Made by a program: the position numbers and the translations under genes. A stretch of DNA of 64,000 bases, taken from the NCBI GenBank assembly GCA_002256425.1, contig NKIZ01000001.1:2267001-2331000 (forward strand). Direction: 5' to 3'. The first letter of the stretch is position 1; each line of letters opens with the position of its first letter. Source of the stretch: Alphaproteobacteria bacterium PA2. Lineage in GTDB: Bacteria > Pseudomonadota > Alphaproteobacteria > Caulobacterales > Caulobacteraceae. Below, one piece after another: positions 36,099 through 44,966 of this stretch. Below the pieces are notes generated by a model. The model was not told the DNA's origin, did no database searches, and was given only the letters and a program-made list of their open reading frames with translations.

Positions 36099-37640
36099 AT
36101 GGTCGCCCAAGTAATTTCACTCTTCCAGCCGTCTCCTCCGGTTTCACGCGACTGGACCCAGCAGGAGACTGCCGAATTTTACCGGGTGGAGAGCGCTCTG
36201 ATCCAGGCCGGCGTCCGGCTGGAGAGCGACCGGGGCGTGTCGGATGAAGGTGATCCCTGGTTCATTTTCTGTCGCGTCGACAATGGCGATGTATTCATCC
36301 ATTTCGCCCGGATCGACGGGCAGTATGTTGTTGATGGCGTCGCTTTCGAAACACCCGCCCGGGGACCGGATTTTGCGGCGCTGGTCCGGCGGCTTATTTC
36401 AAACTATCCGATAGCGACCGCCCGAGCCCGTAACAATTCGAATATTTTCGTCCACCCTGCGGCCCTGCTGATCGCCCTGGTTGGCGCCGCATTTTTTCAG
36501 ACCAGTGAAGCGAAGGCTGCGACTTCGACGCCCCCTGACAGCAAGGTTGAGCATCGTCGAAGCTCCCTCATTGTCGCAACCGCCCCCCAGGCAGCGGCGG
36601 GGAGCACTCCGCCGGCCCAAATCACCCTGGACGTGGATGCCAATCAAGCAGCGGCGATCCTGCTCAGCGCAGTCCTGGCCTTGCATGACGATGCGGCCAT
36701 AGTTTCGCGTGGAAGTGTGACTGCGACACCCGAGGCCGAAGGCGCCTTTGCCCTTCGCAATTGGGTGATGTTGAGCTCGCAGAAGATGGAGTCGTTTGCG
36801 GGCAGTAGTCCCTCAACGCCAACTGGGGCTCTGGACCTTTCAATCGTGCGGCTTCCCGAGAGTGAGAAAGCAGCGCCGTTGTCCGTGGCTTCTACTGCAG
36901 CGGACATTTTTGGGCGTGAAAGCTCTGAGGTTTCCCTCCAGGCGCCGTCCGCGCCGTCCACGAGGGAGGTGGTGGCGCTCATTCAGGCATCTTCCGCACC
37001 TGCGGATCCGGTGGACTACTCAGCCGCAAAGCCCCTGTTTTTCCTCAAGGTTTCGAGCGCACCCGCTCCCAAGATTGAGGCCATTGCGATTTTGAGCGCC
37101 AACGCTGCCCTGGCGGAGCTTGTCGCAAAAGCCCTTCCGCAGGTCGATCGGCTGCCCACGAGCATTCTGGACCTGATCAGCAAGGGGGATCATCTCGATG
37201 CTTCTGTCCAGGGACTTGCACAGCAAGGACCGTCGGAGCCGGCAAATCCCCAACAGGACGCCCCGAAGACCGTTACGGAGCCAGGCGCCAGCAATTCGAC
37301 GGAAACCCCTCCACTGGAGTCCGCGTCTGCTCCAGCAACCTCTGCCCTTCCTGTGGCCCCGGCGCCCGCAGTTGTTCAGGCGCCTACCGTAGTCGCCGCA
37401 ACCGCCGTCAAGGTCCATGATGCGGCAATCAACGCAGCTATCACGGCCTTCATGAGCCATGTTGAACATCTGGATATGCTTCTGCAGGGCAACCAGTTGG
37501 TGATCTATGATCGTGACATCCTGGATCCCCTCGCAGGGCGGATGGAGCTCGATAGCATCACGATCACGTTTGAAGATGGCAGCTCACTCAGCTTGGTCGG
37601 AACCGCCGCGGACCTGAGCCATTTTCATTGGCCAGGCTGA
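36099..37640 (+). CDS. membrane-anchored protein of unknown function with conserved N-terminal domain
   Basis: A 513-residue protein. Residues about 15-110 form a compact domain: TAEFYRVESALIQAGVRLES, DEGDPWFIFCRVDNGDVFIH, FARIDGQYVVDG. Residues about 125-145 (AALLIALVGAAFFQTSEA) are one transmembrane helix. The remaining part is long, low-complexity and rich in Ala, Ser and Pro. It ends with a small folded segment (QLVIYDRDILDPLAGRMELD). I do not recognise a function. The WFIFCR-type domain paired with a small XRE regulator is something I associate with RTX or type I secretion loci in rhizobia-like bacteria, but I cannot verify this here. Confidence 0.7.
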   Translation: MVAQVISLFQPSPPVSRDWTQQETAEFYRVESALIQAGVRLESDRGVSDEGDPWFIFCRVDNGDVFIHFARIDGQYVVDGVAFETPARGPDFAALVRRLISNYPIATARARNNSNIFVHPAALLIALVGAAFFQTSEAKAATSTPPDSKVEHRRSSLIVATAPQAAAGSTPPAQITLDVDANQAAAILLSAVLALHDDAAIVSRGSVTATPEAEGAFALRNWVMLSSQKMESFAGSSPSTPTGALDLSIVRLPESEKAAPLSVASTAADIFGRESSEVSLQAPSAPSTREVVALIQASSAPADPVDYSAAKPLFFLKVSSAPAPKIEAIAILSANAALAELVAKALPQVDRLPTSILDLISKGDHLDASVQGLAQQGPSEPANPQQDAPKTVTEPGASNSTETPPLESASAPATSALPVAPAPAVVQAPTVVAATAVKVHDAAINAAITAFMSHVEHLDMLLQGNQLVIYDRDILDPLAGRMELDSITITFEDGSSLSLVGTAADLSHFHWPG

Positions 37641-37710
37641 TCTCAGCGGCCACCAAGCGACCAATCGCCAATATTACCTAATACTATCAAACCGCTAGGA
37701 ATGGCATAAA

Positions 37711-39105
37711 GTGGCGCGCGTCAATCTTACAATTGGCATCCGAAACGCCATGACAGACCCGATCGCGACGGAAGAAGCCAGGCTGATGGCGCCAGACGAC
37801 GATCTGCAGATCCCTGCCAGAACTGAAGCAGCCGAAGACCGGCCCGTTGCTCAGGAAGCCTTGCCTCCAAAGGCAGGCCGCAAGACCCTCAGGGCGATCT
37901 TTTTCGGGAAGATCGCGGACTATGCGCGGCGCTATCTGACCGCGTCCGTAGACCATCGGCTCACCTTGATCCAAGACAAGCTGGAGGTTCTGAGCACCCG
38001 GAATGACCGCTTGGAAGCCCTTCTGACTGGGTTACACAGCGCCCAGGCTGCGCAGGCAGACAGATTGCTCGGACTTCTGCTTGGAAAGGCAGCTGAAAGC
38101 CAGGTTGAGACGCTGAAATGGCTGGAAACCTTGCAGGCTCAGGGTCACGGCATCGAGCTTCTGGCCCGGGGCCTTAAGGCAAATCTCGAAAACGCCCAAG
38201 GCGTGAGCGCGAAGCATGCCACCACCCTGGAAGGGGTGCAGACCAGCCTGGGCGCCCTGCCAAGCCTGATGGGCCCAAGGTTCGATGAGATCGAGGTGAA
38301 GATCCGGCCCCTGGTCACCTTTGACGAGGACTCCTACGCCATCCGCCTTCGGGACGGTTACGCCATGGTGCCGCGGAGCGAGCCGGTCTTTGCGGTCATG
38401 GTCGCAAACGCCACCTCAGAGGGCCTCGAGCCCGGCACCCGCCGCGTCCTGCAGGCCTTGATTGAGCCCGGGATGGTTGTTGCCGATGTTGGCGCCAATG
38501 TCGGCCTGCTGACCCTTGCCTGCGCCGTTGCGACCGGCCCCAGCGGCCGTGTCCTAGCCTTTGAGCCTGAGGCCGGCCCCCGGGCTCAGCTTTTGAAAAC
38601 CAGGCATCTGAACGGCCTGCGTTGGGTGGACGTGCACGACCTGGCCGTCGGCGCGAAGACAGAGGTCAAAACCTTCAATGTCAGCCCGGTGATCGGGCAC
38701 AGCTCGCTGTATGCCCTGCCGGAAGAAGATGGGGCGGGACGCGAAATCTCCGTCCAGGTGACCCGACTGGATGATGTCATAGCAAAGGGCGCGCGCCTTG
38801 ATGTCGTGAAAATAGATGTCGAAGGCGCCGAGCTGGATGTCCTCAGCGGCATGGACCGAATTCTCGCTGAAAACCCCGACATCGCCCTTGTCGCCGAATA
38901 CGGGCCGTCCCACCTGGCCCGCATTGGCATCACGCCCAAGGCCTGGTTCAAGGCCTTCAAGGACGCGGGTTTTGATGGCTATGCGATATCAGAGCCAAGT
39001 GGTGTCTGTCGGAAGGTCACTTACGGGGATTTGAAGGATGTCGTGTCTGTGAATCTGGCTTTTGTGCGATCCAAGGGCGCAGCTTACAAGCGGCTTCCGA
39101 AATGA
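37711..39105 (+). CDS. FkbM-family methyltransferase with N-terminal coiled coil
   Basis: A 464-residue protein. Residues about 75-190 look helical and coiled-coil (LTLIQDKLEVLSTRNDRLEA). The C-terminal part (about 230-460) is an FkbM-type SAM methyltransferase: VVADVGANVGLLTLACAVAT is the SAM loop, and LDVVKIDVEGAELDVLSGMD is the FkbM signature. FkbM enzymes O-methylate sugars or polyketides. With the next gene, a glycosyltransferase overlapping by 4 bases, it probably modifies a surface glycan. The start is GTG 37711 or ATG 37750; only the first has an AGGA upstream, at a longish 11 bases. Confidence 0.85.
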   Translation: MARVNLTIGIRNAMTDPIATEEARLMAPDDDLQIPARTEAAEDRPVAQEALPPKAGRKTLRAIFFGKIADYARRYLTASVDHRLTLIQDKLEVLSTRNDRLEALLTGLHSAQAAQADRLLGLLLGKAAESQVETLKWLETLQAQGHGIELLARGLKANLENAQGVSAKHATTLEGVQTSLGALPSLMGPRFDEIEVKIRPLVTFDEDSYAIRLRDGYAMVPRSEPVFAVMVANATSEGLEPGTRRVLQALIEPGMVVADVGANVGLLTLACAVATGPSGRVLAFEPEAGPRAQLLKTRHLNGLRWVDVHDLAVGAKTEVKTFNVSPVIGHSSLYALPEEDGAGREISVQVTRLDDVIAKGARLDVVKIDVEGAELDVLSGMDRILAENPDIALVAEYGPSHLARIGITPKAWFKAFKDAGFDGYAISEPSGVCRKVTYGDLKDVVSVNLAFVRSKGAAYKRLPK

Positions 39106-40415
39106 GGATTGCCTGGGCAAGTCCCATTGATCAGCGCTCGGCGATCGGGCGGGATGGACTGAGGGTTGCCCGCACGCTCGCCCTTTGGGGTAACTCCGTG
39201 CGGATCATCTCGACCGATACGGTGACGGGCGGGAAGCCGCTGAAGACCGATTTCGAGGTATTGGACTGGAGAAACACTTCAGCGGACATCCTCCGACGGG
39301 ATTTCGACATACTGGTGGCCGCGGTCGGCGACAATTTCCACTTCCACGGCGGCATGTTCAACCTGCTGGGCCATATCCCAACTGTTGGGATCTTCCACGA
39401 CTTCTACCTCTACGACCTCTTCAACGGTTGGCTTTGGGATGACGGGCGAAGGCCTGACGACCTCCGGGGTCGGCTGCACGATCATGAGGTTCTGGCGATC
39501 TATGGACCTCAATTGGTCGGGCCGGGCAGATCTGCCCGATCCGGGGATCTGGACCTGGCCGGCATCGCCGAAAGTCTGCCGATGACGGAGTGGGTCGCCA
39601 GACTCTGCGATGGCGCCCTCGCCCATTCCAGTTTCTACATGGATCGCCTCCTCGCAGCTTGCCCCGGCCCGGTTGCAGAAGCCGCCATGCCTCTTGCCGG
39701 TCGCGGAATTGCGCCCTTGGGGGATCAGGCCCAATCCAGGGTCCGGATCCTCACGGTCGGCGTGATGAACCCCAACAAGTGCGTTGATCTGGTCATAGAG
39801 GCGATCGGGCGCTCCCCTGCCCTATGTGAGAGCGTTGACTATCATCTTGCAGGCCCGATTGAGCCGGCGGAGGCTGATCGCCTCACCCAACTGGCTTCCA
39901 GCCTGGGATACAAAGGCCTGACCATTCATGGCGCGGTCAGTGATGACGTCCTTAATGTACAGCTGGAGGCGTCAGACATCATCTGCTGTCTGCGACGTCC
40001 CGTCCTTGAAGGCGCGTCAGGATCAGCCATTGAGGGTCTGCTTGCGGGGCGCCCCCTCATCGTGGCCAACGCAGGCTTCTATGCCGACCTGCCAAATCAT
40101 CTGGTTTTCAAAGTCCCCAAGACCCTCGACGCCGACGCCTTGACTGGGCAACTGCTTCGCCTGGTCCAGGATCCCGCCCTCCGGCGAGAGACCGGGTCTG
40201 CAGCAAGATCATGGGCCGAGGGCCGCTTTCGGCTGGAAACCTATGTCCTGGGCCTTGAAACCCTCATGCGGGATACGATTACGGCCAAGGCCGTGATCAA
40301 TGTCGGCCAGAGATTTGGCCGGGACCTGCAAGGCCTCGGAATTTCGAAGGATGATCCAGCTGTAGTTGCAATCTCAGCAACCCTGTCAGGCCTTCTGGTG
40401 ACCCAAGCCGGCTGA
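39102..40415 (+). CDS. glycosyltransferase (GT4-like)
   Basis: A 437-residue GT-B glycosyltransferase, translationally coupled to the FkbM gene (ATGA). The N-terminal domain starts MRIAWASPIDQRSAIGRDGL. The C-terminal donor domain has VRILTVGVMNPNKCVDLVIE and LEGASGSAIEGLLAGRPLIV, corresponding to the GT4 EX7E region. Donor and acceptor sugars are unknown. It probably works with the methyltransferase on O-antigen or a capsule-like glycan. Confidence 0.83.
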   Translation: MRIAWASPIDQRSAIGRDGLRVARTLALWGNSVRIISTDTVTGGKPLKTDFEVLDWRNTSADILRRDFDILVAAVGDNFHFHGGMFNLLGHIPTVGIFHDFYLYDLFNGWLWDDGRRPDDLRGRLHDHEVLAIYGPQLVGPGRSARSGDLDLAGIAESLPMTEWVARLCDGALAHSSFYMDRLLAACPGPVAEAAMPLAGRGIAPLGDQAQSRVRILTVGVMNPNKCVDLVIEAIGRSPALCESVDYHLAGPIEPAEADRLTQLASSLGYKGLTIHGAVSDDVLNVQLEASDIICCLRRPVLEGASGSAIEGLLAGRPLIVANAGFYADLPNHLVFKVPKTLDADALTGQLLRLVQDPALRRETGSAARSWAEGRFRLETYVLGLETLMRDTITAKAVINVGQRFGRDLQGLGISKDDPAVVAISATLSGLLVTQAG

Positions 40416-40455
40416 TATCGGGCGACGGGGTCCTGCCCGTCCCTATCCCTCGAAA

Positions 40456-40482
40456 GGAATGCCGGTGAACCGGCGACATTCC
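40456..40482. other. bulged stem-loop downstream of glycosyltransferase
   Basis: GGAATG-CCGG-TGAA-CCGG-CGA-CATTCC folds as two stacked stems (6 and 4 bp) with a TGAA loop and a 3-base bulge. A smaller stem, GACGGG/CCCGTC, lies just before it at 40424-40441. There is no T-run, so it may be a 3'-end stabiliser, a Rho-dependent end or a leader structure of the recombinase gene at 40562. Confidence 0.4.
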
Positions 40483-40561
40483 CATACCACTCCTTGAAAC
40501 CCGCCCCCGACACGTCCATGACCGAACTTGGCATGACGACCGGGCGGGAGAATGAGGTCAA

Positions 40562-41164
40562 TTGCAGATCGGCTATACCCAGGTATCGACAGCAAGTCCC
40601 GACGCCGCGCCTGCGGTTGAGGCGTTGAAAGGCGCCGGCTGTGTTGAAGTCCTCATAGAAACCGCATCTGGGGCCCAGCGCGAGAGACCTGCCCTCAAGG
40701 CCGCGCTCGCACGGCTTGTAGACCACCCAGGAAGCAAACTGGTGGTCTGCCAGCTTGGAACCCTGGCGATGTCGTTTCGCCAGTTGGTTGCGACGGTGCG
40801 CGAACTGGACGGCAAGGGCCTTCACCTTCGGTCGCTCGCTGAAGGGATCGATACCCAAGCCGACGGTGGGTCGACCTACTTCGTATTTGCCGCGCTATCC
40901 GACTTCGATAAGTCGGTTCGTCTTGGGCACTATTCGGATGGCCTCAAGGCGGCGCAAAGGGGCCGGCAAAAGGGTGGGCGCCCCCTGGCCCTCAGTCTTC
41001 AGGATGCTGAACGAGCCAAGGCCCTCCTCGCTGACCGATCCTTCACGGTGCAACAGATTGCGCGCCGCCTTGGTGTATCGAGCGCAACCCTCTATCGGTA
41101 TATTCCCGGTGGCCGGGCCGCACTATTCGCAAGGCAGCAAGATAGGGCTGACGACAAAACATGA
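40562..41164 (+). CDS. degenerate serine recombinase (resolvase family), probably catalytically inactive
   Basis: A 200-residue protein with the resolvase fold: GYTQVSTASPDAAPAVEALK at the N-terminus, then ASGAQRERPALKAAL, GLHLRSLAEGIDTQADGG, and a C-terminal HTH TVQQIARRLGVSSATLYRYI. The nucleophilic Ser of the VST motif is present, but the arginine two positions earlier is Gln (YTQVS for YARVS), and the LDRLGRS motif is replaced by LGTLAMS. Two further active-site arginines are therefore lost. It may be a DNA-binding relic. It starts at TTG 40562 with GAGG upstream and overlaps the next gene by 4 bases. Confidence 0.82.
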   Translation: MQIGYTQVSTASPDAAPAVEALKGAGCVEVLIETASGAQRERPALKAALARLVDHPGSKLVVCQLGTLAMSFRQLVATVRELDGKGLHLRSLAEGIDTQADGGSTYFVFAALSDFDKSVRLGHYSDGLKAAQRGRQKGGRPLALSLQDAERAKALLADRSFTVQQIARRLGVSSATLYRYIPGGRAALFARQQDRADDKT

Positions 41165-41370
41165 CCCTTCCCGAGAAGGTCGCAGCTCCGAAGGACCGAA
41201 AAAGGATCATTGTTCATCCTGACCAGGTAACCCAGCCAGATCGGCGTCCGTGGAATGATCGCCCGCTTGAAGATGTCCTGATCCGGTTCGTCCTGATGTC
41301 GGCGCTGTTCATAGGCATTGCTGCCGGCGCCATCGGTCTGGGACTGGGCCTGTTGCGTGGCGGCTCTTAG
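41161..41370 (+). CDS. small single-pass membrane protein
   Basis: A 69-residue protein. A charged N-terminal half (residues 1-40) is followed by a transmembrane helix (FVLMSALFIGIAAGAIGLGL) and a short Gly-rich end. The ATG overlaps the recombinase stop (ATGA), so the two are translationally coupled. No family is recognised; function is unknown. Confidence 0.6.
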   Translation: MTLPEKVAAPKDRKRIIVHPDQVTQPDRRPWNDRPLEDVLIRFVLMSALFIGIAAGAIGLGLGLLRGGS

Positions 41371-41548
41371 GGACAAACCCCAGTCTCCAATCGCTCACAG
41401 CAGGAGGGGCCCGCCTCATCGAGGCTGCTGTGACCGACCCAATTGCACGCATACCTGCGACGTCCTGCTACGAACCTGGATCCGAGCTTTCATTCGGCGC
41501 CATCAATCGCCTTCAATTCCCGACAAACGGCGATCAAAGGGGTTTTCA

Positions 41549-41833
41549 ATGAAGCGCCAACCCGAACCCGCAATCCATCGGACCATCCGGCGCCAACAGC
41601 TCCGGGACCTCGTGCCGCTGGCGGATACCACCATCTATGACATGGAGCAGCGCGGTGAGTTTCCACAGCGGTTCTACCTCACAGCGCGCTGTGTGGTCTG
41701 GGACCTGTCGGAAGTCGAAGCCTGGCTTGAGGACCGGCGCCGCGCCTCTCGCGCAAGAGCCATGAAGCGCGCGCCCATTCCAGATGTACGGCTTCGCAAG
41801 ACCCGTCCCGTCAGACATCCGGCCCGGGTGTGA
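41549..41833 (+). CDS. AlpA-family phage/island regulator
   Basis: A 94-residue excisionase-like DNA-binding protein. The MerR-like winged helix reads LRDLVPLADTTIYDMEQRGE, then FPQRFYLTARCVVWDLSEVE and AWLEDRR, the typical AlpA order (operator-binding helix, FP-P/Q-R, W-x-x-x-E-V-x-x-W). AlpA proteins regulate integrase or excision in P4-like elements. The tail is very basic. It converges with and overlaps the integrase gene by 23 bases. Confidence 0.88.
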   Translation: MKRQPEPAIHRTIRRQQLRDLVPLADTTIYDMEQRGEFPQRFYLTARCVVWDLSEVEAWLEDRRRASRARAMKRAPIPDVRLRKTRPVRHPARV

Positions 41834-43067
41834 ACATGTCCATGGTAGGTGGATAAAGGGTTGGCGAATACTTCCGCCCCGCCGCCCAGGCATCCACCAG
41901 ATTGGACCACTCCTGCATCATGTGACGCCGTTGAAGCTCATACTCGGCCTTGTTGTAGACGCCCCTTGAAGACCGCCCATCCTCGTGCGCCAGGCACTTC
42001 TCGATCCAGTCGCTGTTGAACCCCAACTCGTTCAGCAGGGTTGAACCTGTCCGCCGAAGATCATGAACTGTGAAAGGCTCAAGCGGCAATCCCTCCTTCT
42101 GCGCCCGTTCCACAACCGCCGTCGTGATCCGGTTGAACGTCGCCCGGGACATGGGCGCATCAGCGTCGTATCGCGAAGGCAGGACGTATCTGGAGTTTCC
42201 GGCGCAGGTCTTGAGGGCAATAAAGATGTCGACCATCTGATCCGACAGATAGACGTTGTGCGCCTTTGAGCGCTTCATGCGCTCCTTGGGGATCGACCAG
42301 ACCGCGTTTTCGAAGTCGACTTCATCCCAGACCGCATCCTGCAGCTCGCTCTTTCGCACCATGGACAGGAGGATCAACTTCAGTCCCAGCCGGATCGTAG
42401 GCAATGTCGCCACATGCTCTAGCTGACTGAGCAGTATGCGGATCTCACCGGGTGACAGGGAGCGGTCCTTTGGCACGAAGGTCGCAATGGAGGCCGGCCC
42501 GACTTCGTCACCAGGGTTGGCGACCTTCTCTCCGTGAAGAATGGCGAAGGCGAAGACCTGTTTTACGATGTCCCTCACGTGGACAGCCGTCGCCGGCGCC
42601 CCTCGCGCTTTGACCTTGGCGCATAGCCCTCGCAGGTCTTCGGGCAGGACCTCCTTCAGCAGCCGTTTTCTGAACGCAGGAAGGACATCACGTTCGAAGA
42701 TCGATCTGCGCATGGCGCGGGTGCTGTCGGCCATGCGCGCCTCCTTCAGCCAGCGCTCCCCAAACTCGCCAAAGTTCCGGGCTTCCTGAAGGCGCCGTTT
42801 CTCGCGCTGCTTCTCCTGGGCGGGAGAACGGCCTTCGGAAATGGCGCGCCTGGCGTCGATCACCTTCTCACGGGCCCGGGCCAGGCTGAGTCCGGATGCG
42901 CCATAGCGACCGAGGGTCAGGGTCTCCCGACGGCCGTTCAGACGGTAGTCCATGCGGAAGACGATGGAGCCAGCGGGCTGGACCACGACATACATACCGT
43001 CACGGTCCACCACCTTGTACAATTTATCCTTTGGTTTCAGTGCCTTGATAGCTGCATCAGTCAGCAT
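41811..43067 (-). CDS. tyrosine-type integrase
   Basis: A 418-residue site-specific recombinase of the P4/DUF4102 type. The N-terminal arm-binding domain is MLTDAAIKALKPKDKLYKVV and YRLNGRRETLTLGRYGASGL. The SAM-like core-binding domain lies at about 100-190. In the catalytic domain, Arg is in LLSMVRKSEL, HxxR in VHDLRRTGSTLL, and His/Trp-box plus Tyr in CLAHEDGRSSRGVYNKAEY. It appears intact. ATG 43067 has GGAGG six bases upstream. It lies next to the 3' end of guaA, a known island insertion site, with repeats in between. Confidence 0.93.
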   Translation of the reverse strand: MLTDAAIKALKPKDKLYKVVDRDGMYVVVQPAGSIVFRMDYRLNGRRETLTLGRYGASGLSLARAREKVIDARRAISEGRSPAQEKQREKRRLQEARNFGEFGERWLKEARMADSTRAMRRSIFERDVLPAFRKRLLKEVLPEDLRGLCAKVKARGAPATAVHVRDIVKQVFAFAILHGEKVANPGDEVGPASIATFVPKDRSLSPGEIRILLSQLEHVATLPTIRLGLKLILLSMVRKSELQDAVWDEVDFENAVWSIPKERMKRSKAHNVYLSDQMVDIFIALKTCAGNSRYVLPSRYDADAPMSRATFNRITTAVVERAQKEGLPLEPFTVHDLRRTGSTLLNELGFNSDWIEKCLAHEDGRSSRGVYNKAEYELQRRHMMQEWSNLVDAWAAGRKYSPTLYPPTMDMFTPGPDV

Positions 43068-43111
43068 TTACGCCCTCCAGAATAGCCAAAAAAAGCTGGA
43101 GAGCGACCAAC

Positions 43112-43271
43112 TATACCGTCAGGCCGAATTCGACCATCCCGGCGCCATATTTTCTCTTATTTTTCAATGAATTATGGCGAAAATTATACCGTCAGAAGCA
43201 CTCCTGAACCTGACGGTACAGGCAAATCTGGAGCGAGACAAGAATCTCCCCGCCGTCAGCTATACCGTCAG
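43112..43271. repeat. direct repeats TATACCGTCAG between integrase and guaA
   Basis: TATACCGTCAG occurs at 43112-43122, 43185-43195 and 43261-43271 in the same orientation, about 73 and 76 bases apart. An inverted partial copy CTGACGGTA lies at 43210-43218, and CGTCAG occurs again just before the third copy. Spaced repeats next to an integrase and attachment site fit arm-type integrase binding sites. The roughly 317-base region is AT-richer than its surroundings. Short open frames crossing it (for example 43174-43431) run into antisense guaA and are not supported. Confidence 0.65.
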
Positions 43272-43385
43272 ACTGGAGGACTACCCCCCGATCGACTGCG
43301 AAACATGCGGAGAGATTATTGTAGATATTTCAGTGCATTATGGCGTATTGTGGCGTAGTATCGGATACGCCCGGACAGGCCCGAA

Positions 43386-44951
43386 TTATTCCCACTCAAT
43401 TGTCCCGGGCGGCTTGCTGGTGACGTCATAGACCACGCGGTTGACGCCCCGGACCTCGTTGATGATCCGGGTGGCGCAGCGGCCCAGCACCTCCCAGGGG
43501 AATTCGAAGAAGTCGGCAGTCATCCCGTCGGTGGAGGTGACGGCGCGCAGGGCGAGCACATCTTCATAGGTACGGGCGTCGCCCATGACGCCTACGGTCT
43601 TGACCGGCAGGAGGACGGCGAAGGCCTGCCAGATCCTGTCGTAGAGGCCGGCCTTGCGGATCTCATCCAGATAGATGGCGTCGGCCTGCTGCAGGACGGC
43701 GACCTTTTCCCGGGTGATCTCGCCCGGAATGCGGATGGCCAGGCCCGGTCCCGGGAAGGGGTGACGGCCGACAAAGGCGGGCGCCAGACCCAGTTCGACG
43801 CCCAGGGCGCGGACCTCGTCCTTGAAGAGCTCGCGCAGGGGCTCCACCAGCTTGAGCTTCATGTATTCGGGCAGGCCGCCGACATTGTGGTGGCTCTTGA
43901 TCACCGCCGAGGGCCCGCCCCGGGCCGAGACGCTCTCGATGACGTCGGGATAGAGGGTGCCCTGGGCCAGGAAGGCGGCGCCTTCGATCTTGGCGGATTC
44001 CTTGTCGAAGACGTCGATGAACAGGCGGCCGATGATCTTGCGCTTGGTCTCAGGGTCGGAAACCCCGGCCAGCTCGCCCAGGAACAGGTCGCCAGCCTCC
44101 ACGTGGATCAGGGGGATGTTGTAGTGGTCGCGGAACAGGGTCACCACCTGCTCGGCCTCGTTGTGGCGCAACAGGCCGGTGTCGACGAAGACGCAGGTCA
44201 GCTGATCGCCAATGGCCTCATGGATCAGGACGGCGGCGACAGACGAGTCCACCCCGCCCGACAGGCCGCAGATCACCCTGCCCTCGCCCACCTGGGCGCG
44301 GATCTTTGCGACCATTTCCTGGCGGAAGGAGGCCATGGTCCAGTCGCCGGAAAGGCCCGCGATCCTGTGAGTGAAGTTGCGCAGCATCTGCGCGCCGCGG
44401 GGGGTGTGGGCCACTTCCGGATGGAACTGGACGCCATAGAACCGGCGGGCTTCGTCGGCGATCACTGCATAGGGGCTGCCCTCTGAGGCGGCGGCGACGG
44501 AGAAGCCTTTCGGGATGGCGGTGATCTTGTCGCCGTGACTCATCCAGACGGTTTCGAGATCGCCGACCTCGCCCAGACCTTCCAGCAGGGCGCAGGGACG
44601 CTCAATGCGGATCTCGGCCCGGCCGAATTCCCGGGAATGGCCGCTCTCGACCTTGCCGCCCAGCTGCTGGCAGAGGGTCATTTCCCCATAGCAGATGCCC
44701 AGGACCGGAACGCCCAGCTCGAAGACCCGCGGCGTGACCGAGGGGCTCTCATCCTCATGGGCGCTGGCCGGGCCGCCGGACAGGATCACCGCCTTGGGGG
44801 CGAAGGCGTCCAGCATGGGCTCGATCTTGTCGTAGGGATGGATCTCGCAATAGACCCCGCTCTCCCGCAGGCGCCGGGCGATCAACTGGGTCACCTGGCT
44901 GCCGAAATCGACGATCAGGACGCGTTCATGGGTAGGAGCAGCTTGGGTCAT
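43386..44951 (-). CDS. guaA: GMP synthase (glutamine-hydrolysing)
   Basis: A 521-residue enzyme converting XMP to GMP. The glutamine amidotransferase domain (about 1-200) has the nucleophile region GICYGEM and HPEVAHT. The ATP pyrophosphatase P-loop is [15 protein letters not shown]. The dimerisation domain ends with the usual [14 protein letters not shown], so the gene is intact although its 3' end abuts the integrase region. It is 15 bases downstream of an rsmB-like gene and in the same direction as guaB, forming a guanine-nucleotide operon with two inserted genes. Confidence 0.97.
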   Translation of the reverse strand: MTQAAPTHERVLIVDFGSQVTQLIARRLRESGVYCEIHPYDKIEPMLDAFAPKAVILSGGPASAHEDESPSVTPRVFELGVPVLGICYGEMTLCQQLGGKVESGHSREFGRAEIRIERPCALLEGLGEVGDLETVWMSHGDKITAIPKGFSVAAASEGSPYAVIADEARRFYGVQFHPEVAHTPRGAQMLRNFTHRIAGLSGDWTMASFRQEMVAKIRAQVGEGRVICGLSGGVDSSVAAVLIHEAIGDQLTCVFVDTGLLRHNEAEQVVTLFRDHYNIPLIHVEAGDLFLGELAGVSDPETKRKIIGRLFIDVFDKESAKIEGAAFLAQGTLYPDVIESVSARGGPSAVIKSHHNVGGLPEYMKLKLVEPLRELFKDEVRALGVELGLAPAFVGRHPFPGPGLAIRIPGEITREKVAVLQQADAIYLDEIRKAGLYDRIWQAFAVLLPVKTVGVMGDARTYEDVLALRAVTSTDGMTADFFEFPWEVLGRCATRIINEVRGVNRVVYDVTSKPPGTIEWE

Positions 44952-44966
44952 GGAAGGATGTCCGGT

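Noticed and set aside
40424..40441. GACGGG/CCCGTC hairpin as a terminator for the glycosyltransferase operon
   Set aside because: The stem is only 6 bp and no T-run follows; it is mentioned with the neighbouring stem-loop but not called a terminator.
43174..43431. 85-codon open frame between integrase and guaA
   Set aside because: It contains the TATACCGTCAG repeats and its end is antisense to the conserved GuaA C-terminus.
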